A stretch of 64,000 nucleotides of DNA from Sinorhizobium sp. BG8 (GTDB lineage: Bacteria > Pseudomonadota > Alphaproteobacteria > Rhizobiales > Rhizobiaceae): assembly GCF_016864555.1 (NCBI RefSeq), contig NZ_CP044011.1, positions 4,111,501 through 4,175,500 on the forward strand, given 5' to 3'. How positions within the stretch are numbered: position 1 is the first letter of the stretch; each line of letters opens with the position of its first letter. A program made the position numbers and the translations under genes. This document shows, piece after piece, positions 18,517 to 29,412 of this stretch. Under the pieces are notes generated by a model. It searched no databases and had not been told where the DNA came from. It was given only the letters and a program-made list of their open reading frames with translations.

Positions 18517-19770
18517 ATGACTCCAGTTATTCTGGTAACATTTGCCGGACGGCAGAAACGAATGGAGATCCTGACGCAATATATCCGCAAGGCGATGGAT
18601 GACGGCATCATCGACGAGTGGCATATCTGGGACTTTACCCGTTCCGCCGAGGATCATGACTGGGTTACACGCGAGTTCGGCCCGGTTCGGTTCATGGGAT
18701 CCAAGGCCCCGTATCAGTTGAAAGGAACGGTCACGCCACGTTCCTCCTTCCGGACGAATGCGAGAATAGACAACGACCTCCATATTGCCGTTCTTCCGAA
18801 TGGCGACACGGACAGCTGCTTTGAAATCGTGGTCGGTGGCTGGAACAACACCCATTCGGTCGTCCGCAAGATCAAACCCGATAACCTGAAGAATTTCGAA
18901 CGCGCCGAGGCATCGACCATCTGGAGCAGATCGACGCCCAGTGTTCTATCGCCGAGCATGCCAAACCAGGTGATCCTCACGGTCGACTCTGCGGGCGTTC
19001 CCACACTTCAGGTCAATGGCGTGGCCATCGGCCGCTGGCCCGACCTTGATTTGAGCGCCGGAGCCAGGGTCATGGTACGCGGCGGATGGGGTGCCGATCT
19101 GGAGCTTTGCGACGTGAGCGCCCGCGTGCAGCGCTATGTCGGAAATCCGAACGAGAAGATGCCCTACTGGCAGGCCTATGACTACTACGCAAAGAGAGTG
19201 CAGAAATTCTCCGATGCGATTTTCCTGAAATGCGATGACGACATCGTCTATGTCGATCTGGAGAAGCTCAACGGGTTTATCGAGTTCAGACGGGCCAACC
19301 CGAACTACTTCGTGGTCTCCGCCAATGTGGTCAACAATGGCGTATGCGCCTACTGGCAACAGGAAGGCGGATCGCTTCCCGATGATCTCGGACATTTCGA
19401 GCGCCCACCCGGCGGATTTGGCGGAAGCCTGTGGGAAAGTGCCGAGCGTGCGACCCGGCTTCACGAGTTCTTCCTGCAAAAGAACGACAAGCATCTGCCG
19501 TTGCCGGACGATGTTATCGAGTGGAGAGAGCGCCAGTCGATCAACTTCATATCATGGCTCGGGAAAGACCTCCTGCACATGGCGCTCCCGAAGGGAGACG
19601 ACGAGTTCGCCCTGACCGTCGACCTGCCTGCCTTCCTCAACAGGCCCACCGCCATCTACGCTGACTTTACCGTGAGCCATTTGAGTTTCGGCCCGCAGGA
19701 AAGAGGTCTGGACCTCGATCGATTGATCAGCGGGTATGACGCATTGATGCGCGACAAGCTCGCGCTATAG
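18517..19770 (+). CDS. Glycosyltransferase with inserted farnesoic-acid O-methyltransferase-like (lectin-like) domain
   Basis: 417 residues. The ends form a cytoplasmic glycosyltransferase: MTPVILVTFAGRQKRMEIL at the start and DAIFLKCDDDIVYVDLEKL (about 236-254), a DxD-type metal/nucleotide-sugar site. Between them, about residues 70-205, is a domain with HIAVLPNGDTDSCFEIVVGG followed by WNNTHSVVRK; this matches the hallmark of the farnesoic acid methyltransferase-like module (Pfam Methyltransf_FA), a beta-sandwich that despite its name is thought to bind carbohydrate. I know of no well-studied enzyme with this insertion. The ATG at 18517 has an AGGA site; an upstream in-frame ATG at 18445 has no good site. 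It lies between the GT41 and UDP-galactopyranose mutase genes, so its donor may be UDP-galactofuranose. Confidence 0.75.
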   Translation: MTPVILVTFAGRQKRMEILTQYIRKAMDDGIIDEWHIWDFTRSAEDHDWVTREFGPVRFMGSKAPYQLKGTVTPRSSFRTNARIDNDLHIAVLPNGDTDSCFEIVVGGWNNTHSVVRKIKPDNLKNFERAEASTIWSRSTPSVLSPSMPNQVILTVDSAGVPTLQVNGVAIGRWPDLDLSAGARVMVRGGWGADLELCDVSARVQRYVGNPNEKMPYWQAYDYYAKRVQKFSDAIFLKCDDDIVYVDLEKLNGFIEFRRANPNYFVVSANVVNNGVCAYWQQEGGSLPDDLGHFERPPGGFGGSLWESAERATRLHEFFLQKNDKHLPLPDDVIEWRERQSINFISWLGKDLLHMALPKGDDEFALTVDLPAFLNRPTAIYADFTVSHLSFGPQERGLDLDRLISGYDALMRDKLAL

Positions 19771-19941
19771 CGGCCGATCCACGGTTCGCGCCGCAACGAT
19801 GGGAAACCAGGGTCCAGTGTCCAAAGCTACGATGGCAGACATTCATCCCCGGGTCCCGCGCGGCGCAACCGGGGTCAGCGCACGGACGGTAGGGCGCGCT
19901 GGATGCTGCTACCGGGACTTCACACGGGAACCATCGGATAG

Positions 19942-21111
<1,170 letters not shown>

Positions 21112-21233
21112 GCGCGAGCGGATCTGGTGAAGGATTGCCCCTCACCTTGAGCGCGTCGCCGGCGGATACCATCGGCGGGCTTGATCCGGAGCATGTCGCG
21201 ATCCCAGGGGACCGTCTCCGGCACGGATACTCC

Positions 21234-22262
21234 CTACGGCTCCAGGAGGAACATGCTCGCAGGCGTGCGCGGCAGTGGCCTCACGGTCGCGCTCCGAAAG
21301 CCGGCGAGCCGACCCATCTCGGCGAGTTCCTTCTCCGTGTAGGCATCACCCTTCGGCGTCGTGACGAGCATTTCCCATGAGAACGCTGCCGGGAATGGTG
21401 GCGAAATCCGGTCGTCGTTCGGAACGAACTCGACACCCGCGACCCGACCTTTGGCGGACAGGCTGGCCCTGACCTTCGTGAGCAGGTTCACGCATGTGTC
21501 GATATCGAAGTGATGAAGGAAGTTCGGCAGCAGCACGAGATCGTAGTCCCCGCCCCAGTCCACGTCGAAGGCGCTGCCCGGCAGCGGCCGGTAGCGGTCG
21601 GCGATCCCGGCCTCCTCGGCATGCTCTTGCGAAAGCGAAAGGACGGAAGCCCAGTCCACCGCAACGATTTCCGCGGCAGGAAACACCTTGCCCATCTCGA
21701 TCCCGAAGAACCCCGGCCCCGCCGCTATATCAAGGATTTTCCTCGGCGCTTCTCCCATAACCGCGACCTCGGCCGCTAGGCCCGCAGCGGCGCCACGCGT
21801 GAAGGGACCCATGGCGCGGGCGAACTTTACCCAGACCGGATTGTCAGCCGAGATATTCGCAAGGCCAACCGAACCGCCATTGCGGACGATCGCTGCGGGG
21901 TCATCGAGAAAGAGGCGAACCATTTCGGGTGCGGCAATAAATTCGATGGCGTCTCCCAGATAGCTGGGAGAACGACGGTCGAGGAAAGCGATGGTCGAGA
22001 GCGTCGGTGTGTAGCGGTCGACGGCCTTTGTCAGGAAGCCGTTTACGACGAGACAGTCACAGAGAATGCGGATACCGCGTTCGGCGGCCCCGAGCGCCGT
22101 GGCGACCGATTGCGCGCTGCCCCCTTCGGGACCCAATGTGGTGAAGAGATCAAGCTCGATCGCTGCCTTGATCGCTCCCGTCCTTCGCACGGCAAACATT
22201 GCTTCGACAAGGAGGATGGGCGAGATCTCGTCTGCTGCCGTCTCGTCTACGGTGGTCGACAT
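21234..22262 (-). CDS. SAM-dependent O-methyltransferase with dimerisation domain
   Basis: 342 residues. An N-terminal helical dimerisation domain (PILLVEAMFAVRRTGAIKAAIELDLF) is followed by a Rossmann methyltransferase core with motif I ILDIAAGPGFFGIEMG (about 172-187) and the acidic end of strand 2 EIVAVDW. The layout matches the hydroxyneurosporene/plant-type O-methyltransferase family, which methylates hydroxyls on small molecules. MSTTV at 22262 is chosen for its GGGAG ribosome site; an upstream ATG at 22325 is an alternative. It converges on glf with a 122-base gap and is not clearly part of the glycosylation locus. Confidence 0.85.
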   Translation of the reverse strand: MSTTVDETAADEISPILLVEAMFAVRRTGAIKAAIELDLFTTLGPEGGSAQSVATALGAAERGIRILCDCLVVNGFLTKAVDRYTPTLSTIAFLDRRSPSYLGDAIEFIAAPEMVRLFLDDPAAIVRNGGSVGLANISADNPVWVKFARAMGPFTRGAAAGLAAEVAVMGEAPRKILDIAAGPGFFGIEMGKVFPAAEIVAVDWASVLSLSQEHAEEAGIADRYRPLPGSAFDVDWGGDYDLVLLPNFLHHFDIDTCVNLLTKVRASLSAKGRVAGVEFVPNDDRISPPFPAAFSWEMLVTTPKGDAYTEKELAEMGRLAGFRSATVRPLPRTPASMFLLEP

Positions 22263-22402
22263 CAGCTGCTCCCATGTTTCCCAGAAAGATATAGGCTCGA
22301 GAGTGTATGGATCGCGCTTTCGCATCGGACTTCTACGGCGGTGGATCCTACCAGATTTCTCCGCCCACCGACGGTTGCCTGCCCTACCACATCGGACGTA
22401 GA

Positions 22403-22777
22403 TCAGCCGCCCGCGGCAAGCTGACCCTCCAGCCACTCTTTCAGCGCCACGGCATTGTTCCGCTCCTCGTCACGAGCGGCATAGAGAAGCGTCACCGGGC
22501 CCTCCCCTATGTGGAGCAAGAGGTCAGCGACGGCAGCCTGTGCCACGGCTTTCTGAAGCTCTTCGGCATAGGCGACGCGGAAATCCTCCCACGCCTCCGG
22601 CCTTCCATGAAACTGCTTGCGCAAGGCATCGCTCGGAGCGATGTCCCTGAGCCAGAGGTCGATGCGTGCCTTTTCCTTGGAAATGCCGCGCGGCCATAGA
22701 CGGTCGACCAGAATACGCATCCCGTCCTCCACGGCCGGGGGCTCGTAAATACGCTTGAGGGAGATGCCTTCCGTCAT
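22403..22777 (-). CDS. DUF488 family protein
   Basis: 124 residues with the family signatures RILVDRLWPRGISKEKARID near the N-terminus and LLYAARDEERNNAVAL near residue 105. Proteins of this group are small cytoplasmic proteins of unknown biochemical role, often near stress or redox genes. The ATG at 22777 has a GGGAGG ribosome site. It is in the same direction as the O-methyltransferase gene, 140 bases upstream of it. Confidence 0.9.
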   Translation of the reverse strand: MTEGISLKRIYEPPAVEDGMRILVDRLWPRGISKEKARIDLWLRDIAPSDALRKQFHGRPEAWEDFRVAYAEELQKAVAQAAVADLLLHIGEGPVTLLYAARDEERNNAVALKEWLEGQLAAGG

Positions 22778-23005
22778 GCAGCCTCCCGGCAATTGCGGTT
22801 GCACTGCCGCAAGGATCGCTTTTCCAAGGGCATTTCCACGGTCCGTAGCTGCCGCAGAACGCGAAAGATCGCGCGCCACGTCAACAGCACCTTGCCCGAG
22901 AAACGCGGCAGGGCCGACCGCAGACGCGGCCGGCCCTCGAGCGAAGTTTTGCGCAGACACACACGGCACCCGTCCGGACCCGCAAGCCTCAGAATGTGCC
23001 CACTC

Positions 23006-24427
23006 CTATGCGGGAAGGACATTCTGGTTCATTCGGAAGAGGTTCTGCGGATCATAGCGCCGCTTGATCTCTGCGAGACGGCGGTAGTTGGCGCCGTAGG
23101 CAGCCTCGACACGATCGACCTCGTCGGACGGCATGAAGTTGATGTACGCCGTGCCTGCAGAATAGGGCTTGGCTGCCTCGAAAAGCTTCCGTGCCCAGCC
23201 GATGCAGGCCTGGTCCATCTCCGGCTCTCGCCAGCGGGCGTGCACGTTCATCACGAAGTGCGAACTACGCTGCGGGAAAGCGGTCGAGTCAGCCGCGATA
23301 CGGCCGGCAACTCCACCGACATGACCGATGAATATCTCGCATTCCGGTCCCGGAAGGTTCCGCACCGCATCGAGAAGAATATCGATCGTCGCATCCGAAA
23401 GCTCCATGAAATCGTGGCTCTTCCAGTAGTTGCGGGCGCCGGGGGCCAGCAGCGGATCGAATGCCTGTTGCCATCCGGCGAACGGGCTGGGACCGACCAC
23501 GTCGGCGATCGGGGTACCGATGGATCGGAGCGCGGCGGTCTCCCTCTCGCCCGTCTGAAGGTCACCGCAATGGCACATGGCCAGCACCAGGATTTCCTTG
23601 CCGTGCCACTCGGCCGGCAGGAAAGGCAATGGGGGTGCCTGGCGCATGACGGCCCAGCAGGTGAGCTCGTCCGGCGCATTCTCGAGCGCCTGCCTGTACT
23701 GCTGGAGCACGCTCTTTGCATCGGCGAAGGGGTAAACCACGAGGCCCGCAGTCACCTGTGGCCCGACTTCGTGGAGCTTCAGCTCGAAAGCGGTGACGAT
23801 GCCGAAATTGCCGCCGCCCCCACGCAGGGCCCAGAAAAGATCAGCGTTCTCACCAGCACTTGCCCGGACGAGCTCGCCATCCGCTGTCACGACGTCGGCC
23901 GAGACGAGATTGTCGAGCGTCAAACCGTACTTGCGGGTCAGCCATCCGAAGCCGCCGCCAAGCGTGAGCCCCGCCAGCCCGGTGGTAGAGTTGATACCCG
24001 TCGGCACCGCAAGGCCGAAGGCCTGGGTTTCGCCGTCGACATCCGCAAGCGTTGCGCCGGGTTCGACCCAGGCCCGTTTTGATGCCCTGTCGACCCGAAC
24101 GGACCGCATGCCCGACAAATCGATCATCAGACCGCCGTCGCACACCGCATTGCCCGCGATGTTGTGACCGCCGCCTCGAACCGCCACGAGCAAATCGTTG
24201 TCGCGCGCGAAACGTACGGCGCGTATCACGTCGGCAGCTCCTGCGCACCGTGCGATCAGCGCAGGCCGACGATCGATCATACCATTCCAGATAGCGCGCG
24301 CCTCGTCATAGGAAGCATGCTGGGAATCGAGCAGGTCTCCCCGCTGCTGCGCCGCGAATTCCTCGATTGCAGCGGCGCTGATCTTGGTCTTTCCGGCATG
24401 CAAGTTAGTGAGGCTCATATCGTTCAT
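23006..24427 (-). CDS. FAD-linked oxidoreductase, berberine-bridge-enzyme type
   Basis: 473 residues. The FAD-binding PP-type domain includes VAVRGGGHNIAGNAVCDGG with the histidine (H88) that attaches FAD covalently, and TGLAGLTLGGGFGWLTRKYG. The Cys that gives the second covalent link in bicovalent members is absent (INSTTG at that place), so a single link is expected. The C-terminal BBE tail is YDPQNLFRMNQNV. Such enzymes oxidise sugars, alcohols or amines with O2. The ATG at 24427 follows a GGAGGAG ribosome site. No secretion signal is seen. The substrate is unknown; neighbours give no clear clue. Confidence 0.9.
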   Translation of the reverse strand: MNDMSLTNLHAGKTKISAAAIEEFAAQQRGDLLDSQHASYDEARAIWNGMIDRRPALIARCAGAADVIRAVRFARDNDLLVAVRGGGHNIAGNAVCDGGLMIDLSGMRSVRVDRASKRAWVEPGATLADVDGETQAFGLAVPTGINSTTGLAGLTLGGGFGWLTRKYGLTLDNLVSADVVTADGELVRASAGENADLFWALRGGGGNFGIVTAFELKLHEVGPQVTAGLVVYPFADAKSVLQQYRQALENAPDELTCWAVMRQAPPLPFLPAEWHGKEILVLAMCHCGDLQTGERETAALRSIGTPIADVVGPSPFAGWQQAFDPLLAPGARNYWKSHDFMELSDATIDILLDAVRNLPGPECEIFIGHVGGVAGRIAADSTAFPQRSSHFVMNVHARWREPEMDQACIGWARKLFEAAKPYSAGTAYINFMPSDEVDRVEAAYGANYRRLAEIKRRYDPQNLFRMNQNVLPA

Positions 24428-24827
24428 GATTGGCTCCTCCACGTGAACCATTGCCCCAGCGAGCGGCATCTTGCGCCTTTCCACTGACCCAGGCAACGGG
24501 AATGCGGGCGGTGATGTGATGGTGGTCACGATCGGTTCGGCGGATCGTTCAGGCCGTGCGGAACCTGTCGGGAGCGGATGTTGGCGCCAGCGGGCTGGAC
24601 AACGAGGCCTGCCGTTACTAAACAGTCGGCGTTCGCAAACAGGGACGCGAACGAGCTTAAATCGCGGGAACATCCCTGCAATTTCCGTTTGGCCGCTTGT
24701 TTCGAGTTCAATAATATACAAGATAGTTTTTTGGGGACTTCCCCGCGAAACGCGGGTTTCAAGTATAGATTGACAACAACGGCATCGGATTGATTGCAGG
24801 TTTATCGTCTAGGAGCAATCGCAGGCT
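24428..24827. promoter_or_regulatory. Divergent region upstream of cysD
   Basis: No gene is seen. An AT-rich block (about 24705-24730) is followed by a perfect dyad CCCGCG-AAA-CGCGGG at 24742-24756, which overlaps a second dyad GAAAC/GTTTC (24747-24760), then TTGACA at 24769-24774, a possible -35 box for cysD. The dyad next to the -35 is a good place for an operator controlling sulfate activation. Confidence 0.5.
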
Positions 24828-25727
24828 ATGCCCCTTACTCATCTTGAGCGTCTGGAAGCGGAAGCGATCCATGTCTTCCGCGAGGTTGCCGCCAATTTCA
24901 CGAATCCGGTAATGCTGTATTCAGTCGGCAAGGATTCGTCCGTCATGCTTCATCTGGCGATGAAGGCGTTCCATCCGGCCAAGCCGCCTTTTCCCTTCCT
25001 GCACGTGGACACCACCTGGAAATTCCGCGAGATGATCGCATTCCGTGACCGGATGGCGGCCGAGCTGGGCTTCGATCTGCTCGTCCACATCAACCAGGAT
25101 GGCGTCGCTCAGAAGATCTCGCCCTTCACCCACGATTCGACCGTCCACACCCACGTGATGAAGACGCTCGGCCTGCGCCAGGCGCTCGACAAGTACGGCT
25201 TCGACGCCGCCTTTGGCGGTGCGCGGCGCGACGAGGAGAAATCACGCGCCAAGGAGCGTATCTTTTCGTTTCGCAACACCAGCCATGGCTGGGACCCGAA
25301 GCGCCAGCGGCCGGAGATGTGGAAGACCTACAACACCCGCGTCGGCCCGGGAGAATCGATCCGCGTCTTTCCGTTGTCGAACTGGACTGAGCTCGACATC
25401 TGGCAGTACATTCTCAAGGAGGATATCCCGATCGTCCCCTTGTATTTCGCTGCAAAGCGCCCGGTGGTCGAGCGCGACGGCATGCTGATCATGGTGGACG
25501 ACGAGCGCATGCCGCTGACGGCCGAGGACCGTGTCGAGAATCGTCTCGTCCGCTTCCGCACGCTCGGCTGCTATCCGCTGACAGGCGCGGTGGAGTCGGA
25601 TGCCACCTCGATCGAGGAGATCGTGCGCGAGATCCTGACGGCGCGGACGTCCGAACGGCAGGGCCGCTTCATCGATCGCGATGAGGCAGGCTCGATGGAA
25701 AAGAAAAAACGCGAAGGCTATTTCTGA
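24828..25727 (+). CDS. cysD: Sulfate adenylyltransferase subunit 2
   Basis: 299 residues of the PAPS reductase/ATP-sulfurylase small-subunit fold. The PP-loop is [14 protein letters not shown] (about 31-44), and [20 protein letters not shown] and [15 protein letters not shown] are family signatures. With CysN it makes adenosine 5'-phosphosulfate from sulfate and ATP. An AGGAG ribosome site lies upstream. It is followed after 2 bases by cysN, so the two are cotranscribed and probably coupled in translation. In rhizobia such genes either feed cysteine synthesis or, like nodPQ, supply PAPS for sulfating glycans. Confidence 0.96.
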   Translation: MPLTHLERLEAEAIHVFREVAANFTNPVMLYSVGKDSSVMLHLAMKAFHPAKPPFPFLHVDTTWKFREMIAFRDRMAAELGFDLLVHINQDGVAQKISPFTHDSTVHTHVMKTLGLRQALDKYGFDAAFGGARRDEEKSRAKERIFSFRNTSHGWDPKRQRPEMWKTYNTRVGPGESIRVFPLSNWTELDIWQYILKEDIPIVPLYFAAKRPVVERDGMLIMVDDERMPLTAEDRVENRLVRFRTLGCYPLTGAVESDATSIEEIVREILTARTSERQGRFIDRDEAGSMEKKKREGYF

Positions 25728-25729
25728 TC

Positions 25730-27630
25730 ATGGACGTTCTCTCCGCCAAAGATCGCAGCGCCGTTCGCGCATACATCTCCGAACAGGAACAAAAGTCCCT
25801 GCTCCGCTTCCTGACCTGCGGCTCCGTCGACGACGGGAAATCGACACTGATCGGCCGCCTGCTCTACGACACGAAACTGCTCTTCGACGATCAACTGGCT
25901 GCCCTTGAACGCGACAGCGCGAAACACGGGACGACGGGAGAGGACATCGACTTCGCGCTCCTCGTCGACGGCCTCGAGGCCGAGCGTGAACAGGGCATCA
26001 CCATAGACGTCGCCTACCGTTTCTTCGCCACGTCGAAGCGGAAGTTCATCGTCGCCGACACGCCCGGCCACGAGGAATACACCCGCAACATGGCAACGGG
26101 CGCCTCGACGGCCGACCTGGCCATCGTGCTCGTCGACAGCCGGCAGGGGATCCTGCGACAGACGCGCCGGCATTCGTTCATCGCCTCGCTGCTGGGAATT
26201 CGCCACATCGTGCTCGCGGTCAACAAGATCGACCTGGTGGACTACGATCAGGCGGTCTTCGACAAGATCGTCGCCGACTACAACGATTTTGCGCAGGATC
26301 TCGGCTTCGAGACGATCTTGCCTATCCCGATGTCGGCGCGTTTCGGCGACAACGTCACGGCACCCTCGGAAAAAATGCCCTGGTACCGGGGGCGACGCTG
26401 CTCGACCACCTGGAGACCATTCCGATCGAGAACGACAACCGGAACAAGCCCCTGCGCTTTCCGGTGCAGCTGGTACTGCGACCCAACCTCGATTTTCGCG
26501 GCTATGCAGGACAGGTCGCGTCCGGCCAAGTCAGCGTCGGCGACAAGATTACCGTCGCCAAGTCGGGGCAGGTGTCCACGGTCCAGCAGATCGTCACGCG
26601 GGACGGCAACCTCGAGACCGCGGTCGAGGGTCAGGCGGTGACCATCGTGCTTGAGGACCAGCTCGAGGTGTCGCGCGGCAACATGCTGGTGGCACCCGAC
26701 TGCCGTCCGCACGTGGCAGACCAGTTCATGGCTCATGTCATCTGGTTCGATTCGAATGCGCTGATGCCCGGCCGCAGCTATATTCTGCGGACCGAAACGG
26801 ACAGCGTCGCTGCCACGGTGACCTCGCTCAAGCACCAGATCGACGTCAACACCTTCGCGCAGCAGGCGGCGAAATCTCTCCATATGAACGAGATCGGCGT
26901 CTGCAACATCGCGACCCAATCGCCCCTCGTGTTCGATCCCTACAAGGAGAACCGCACGACGGGGAATTTTGTGCTGATCGATCGTCTGACCAACGCCACC
27001 GCCGGCGCCGGGATGATCGACTATCCGCTCCGCCGGGCACTCAACGTCCACTGGCAGGCACTCGACATCAACAAAGAGTCCCGCGCCCAGCTGAAGCACC
27101 AGAAGCCGGCTGTGCTCTGGTTCACGGGCTATCCCGGCTCTGGCAAGTCGACGATCGCCAACATGGTCGACAAGCTGCTTCACGCGCGCGGTAGGCACAC
27201 CTTCTTGCTGGACGGCGACAACGTGCGCCACGGCTTGAACAAGGATCTTGGTTTCACCCAGGAGGACCGGGTAGAGAACATCCGCCGCATCGCGGAAGTC
27301 GCGAAACTGATGACCGACGCCGGCCTCATCGTCATCGTCTCGTTCATCTCGCCCTTCCGGTCCGAACGGCGCATGGCGCGAGAGCTCTTCGAGCCCGGCG
27401 AATTCGTCGAGGTCTTCGTCGACACGCCGCTGGAAGAATGCGTCCGGCGCGATCCGAAGGGTCTCTACAAGAAGGCGCAATCGGGCGAGATCGCCAACTT
27501 TACCGGCGTCAGTTCGCCCTACGAGCCGCCGGAACATCCCGAAATCCATCTTCACACTGTCGGGCACGAACCGGTGGAACTGGCCCTCCAGATCGAGGAA
27601 TTCCTCGAACGGGGAGCACATGAGTCCTGA
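25730..27630 (+). CDS. cysNC: Fused sulfate adenylyltransferase subunit 1 / APS kinase, broken by a one-base frameshift
   Basis: The first part has the GTPase motifs GSVDDGKST (about 31-39), [12 protein letters not shown] and NKIDLV of CysN; the last part is APS kinase with Walker [12 protein letters not shown] (about 464-474) and [10 protein letters not shown]. Reading both frames gives a 633-residue CysN-CysC fusion, the normal NodQ/CysNC length. However the frame changes at a run of five G (26388-26392): EKMPWYRG continues only if one base is added, giving [16 protein letters not shown]. As written, translation stops at about 26641 after about 80 wrong residues, and APS kinase would be lost. 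A sequencing or assembly error at the homopolymer is as likely as a true mutation. It would make APS and then PAPS in the cytoplasm. Confidence 0.9.
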
Positions 27631-27681
27631 ACGCGGCCTGGTGTCCCGCAATGCAGCAGCACCTGAGAGCGAGGAAAAGGA

Positions 27682-28458
27682 ATGCTCGACGTACTGGAAA
27701 GAGCGGCGCTGAAGGCAGGCAAGGCCATTCTCGAGGTCTACAATGCCGGTCCCAACGTGGAGTACAAGGATGACCACTCCCCGGTCACGGAAGCCGACGA
27801 GCGGGCCGAGCGCATCATCCTCGAGGAACTCGCTGCCGCCTATCCGGACATACCGGTCGTTGCGGAGGAGTCGGTTGCCGCAGGCCACGTGCCGGACGTG
27901 GGCGGCCGGTCCTTCTTTCTCGTCGACCCGCTGGACGGCACCAAGGAGTTCATCAACAGGCGCAGCGACTTCACCGTCAACATCGCCCTCATCGAAAACC
28001 AGATCCCCGTGGCGGGCATCGTCTACGCGCCCGCCCGCAAGATCGCCTACACGGCCGAGAACCGCACGGCCGCCATGTTCGACGTGAACGACGATTTCGA
28101 AGCCGTCAACCGGCGCCCCATCCGTTGCCGTGGCGAGAGTAGCGCCCCGGTCGCTGTCGCAAGCCGGCTGCACAACACCCCGGAAACTGAAGCCTTCCTG
28201 AAGGAAAACGCGATTGCCGACTGCACCTCGGTCGGCTCTTCGTTGAAGTTCTGCCTGGTCGCAGAGGGTCTGGCCGATGTCTACCCCCGCTTCGGCCGTA
28301 CGATGGAATGGGATACGGCGGCGGGCGACGCGATCCTGCGCGCAGCAGGCGGACGCGTCACGCTGCCGGATGGCACCCCCCTCACCTACGGAAAGACCAG
28401 CCAGGCTCACGACAGCGACTTTGCCAACCCGAATTTCGTGGGATGGGGCTCGCCGTAA
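27682..28458 (+). CDS. cysQ: 3'(2'),5'-bisphosphate nucleotidase
   Basis: 258 residues of the inositol monophosphatase-like family. Metal-site motifs are VTEADERAE (about 33-41), VDPLDGTKEF (about 83-92) and EWDTAAGDAIL (about 212-222). CysQ removes phosphate from 3'-phosphoadenosine 5'-phosphate, the inhibitory by-product of PAPS use, or from PAPS itself. The AGGAAAAGGA ribosome site supports the ATG. It is 51 bases after cysNC and completes a PAPS making and recycling unit. Confidence 0.95.
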   Translation: MLDVLERAALKAGKAILEVYNAGPNVEYKDDHSPVTEADERAERIILEELAAAYPDIPVVAEESVAAGHVPDVGGRSFFLVDPLDGTKEFINRRSDFTVNIALIENQIPVAGIVYAPARKIAYTAENRTAAMFDVNDDFEAVNRRPIRCRGESSAPVAVASRLHNTPETEAFLKENAIADCTSVGSSLKFCLVAEGLADVYPRFGRTMEWDTAAGDAILRAAGGRVTLPDGTPLTYGKTSQAHDSDFANPNFVGWGSP

Positions 28459-28500
28459 AAGCACAGGCAGGCCCGCCTCTGCTCCAGTCTTTCGCCTCGC

Positions 28501-29412
28501 TCAGCGACCGTCCGCCAACTTGCAATGCATAGGTGGGCGTTTTTCGAGCGGCGACCGCCATTCCTGGATGTCAATGCAGCGCCCGTCGCCGCACAGCACC
28601 GCGAAGCCCTTCTCCGTGTAGGCCTGCACCTGCCCAACGATCCCGATGTACTGCGGCGCTTCCGGGAGAAAGGTGGCGCCGTCGATGTGAATCTTCGTGC
28701 CGCCGTGAAAGGTGAAGGCTCCGGGATAAGGATCGCCGACGGCCCGAATGAAACGCAGGACTGTGGATGCCGGCCAGCGCCAGTCGATGAGGCCGTCCTC
28801 CGCCGTGCGCTTCGCACAGATCGACGCCATGCCGTGGTCCTGGGGAATCCGCGGAGCCGATCCGGCCTCGATGAGCGCGACGGCCTCAGGCACCATATCC
28901 GCGAGGTTCTGCACGTGCTTGGCGTAGAGGCTCCGCGCCGTCTCGTCACTCGCCACCAGAAAGAGCCGCTGAAGCAGGATCGGGCCGGAGTCTACGCCTT
29001 CATCGAGCCAGAAGAGGGTGGAGCCGCTGGTCTGCTCGTCCTGGAGAATGGTCCAGGGGATCACGCCGCGCCCCCTCAGTCGCGGCAGGGCTGCGGGGTG
29101 AAAGCCGACGCTCCCCCCTCGCGCCACGGCGCGGAACGGCTCCCTGCAGACCTGCGACCAGCCAATCACCAAGGTGAGGTCAGGGTCAACCGCCCTCATG
29201 GCTTCCAGTGTCTCCGGTGAGTTGATGTTCGTTGTCTCGAAAACCCGGCTGCCGCAAGCGCGGGCCAGAGACCTCAGGTCGGAGAAATCGGAATGCCTGT
29301 GCGCCGCCTCGCGGGGCAGGGTGATGACCAGAGCCGGCGGCCGGCCGGCCCGCACGAGCGCTTCCAGCGCCACCCGAGAGGTTTCGACCGCACCCACGAA
29401 TACAATTCGCAT
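28501..29412 (-). CDS. Methionyl-tRNA-formyltransferase-like protein, possibly a sugar N-formyltransferase
   Basis: 303 residues: an N-terminal formyltransferase Rossmann domain beginning MRIVFVGAVETSRVALEALV, the active-site stretch GSVGFHPAALPRLRGRG with the catalytic His, and LDEGVDSGPILLQ with the catalytic Asp. The Asn that usually precedes the His by two residues (N-x-H) is Gly here. A C-terminal domain of about 90 residues follows. The real fmt gene normally sits next to def, which is absent here, so a role on an amino sugar (as in ArnA or WbkC-like enzymes) using 10-formyl-tetrahydrofolate is more likely. It lies between the sulfate-activation genes and the polysaccharide cluster. Two adjacent ATGs at 29415 and 29412 are possible starts. 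Confidence 0.75.
   Translation of the reverse strand: MRIVFVGAVETSRVALEALVRAGRPPALVITLPREAAHRHSDFSDLRSLARACGSRVFETTNINSPETLEAMRAVDPDLTLVIGWSQVCREPFRAVARGGSVGFHPAALPRLRGRGVIPWTILQDEQTSGSTLFWLDEGVDSGPILLQRLFLVASDETARSLYAKHVQNLADMVPEAVALIEAGSAPRIPQDHGMASICAKRTAEDGLIDWRWPASTVLRFIRAVGDPYPGAFTFHGGTKIHIDGATFLPEAPQYIGIVGQVQAYTEKGFAVLCGDGRCIDIQEWRSPLEKRPPMHCKLADGR

Noticed and set aside
26380-26400. Programmed ribosomal frameshifting in cysNC
   Set aside because: The site is a plain G5 run without a slippery heptamer or an obvious downstream structure, and other CysNC fusions are read in one frame. Mutation or sequencing error is simpler.
28501-29412. Methionyl-tRNA formyltransferase (fmt)
   Set aside because: No def or rsmB-type neighbour, surrounding glycan genes, and a changed active-site residue argue for a specialised formyltransferase; the label fmt would mislead.
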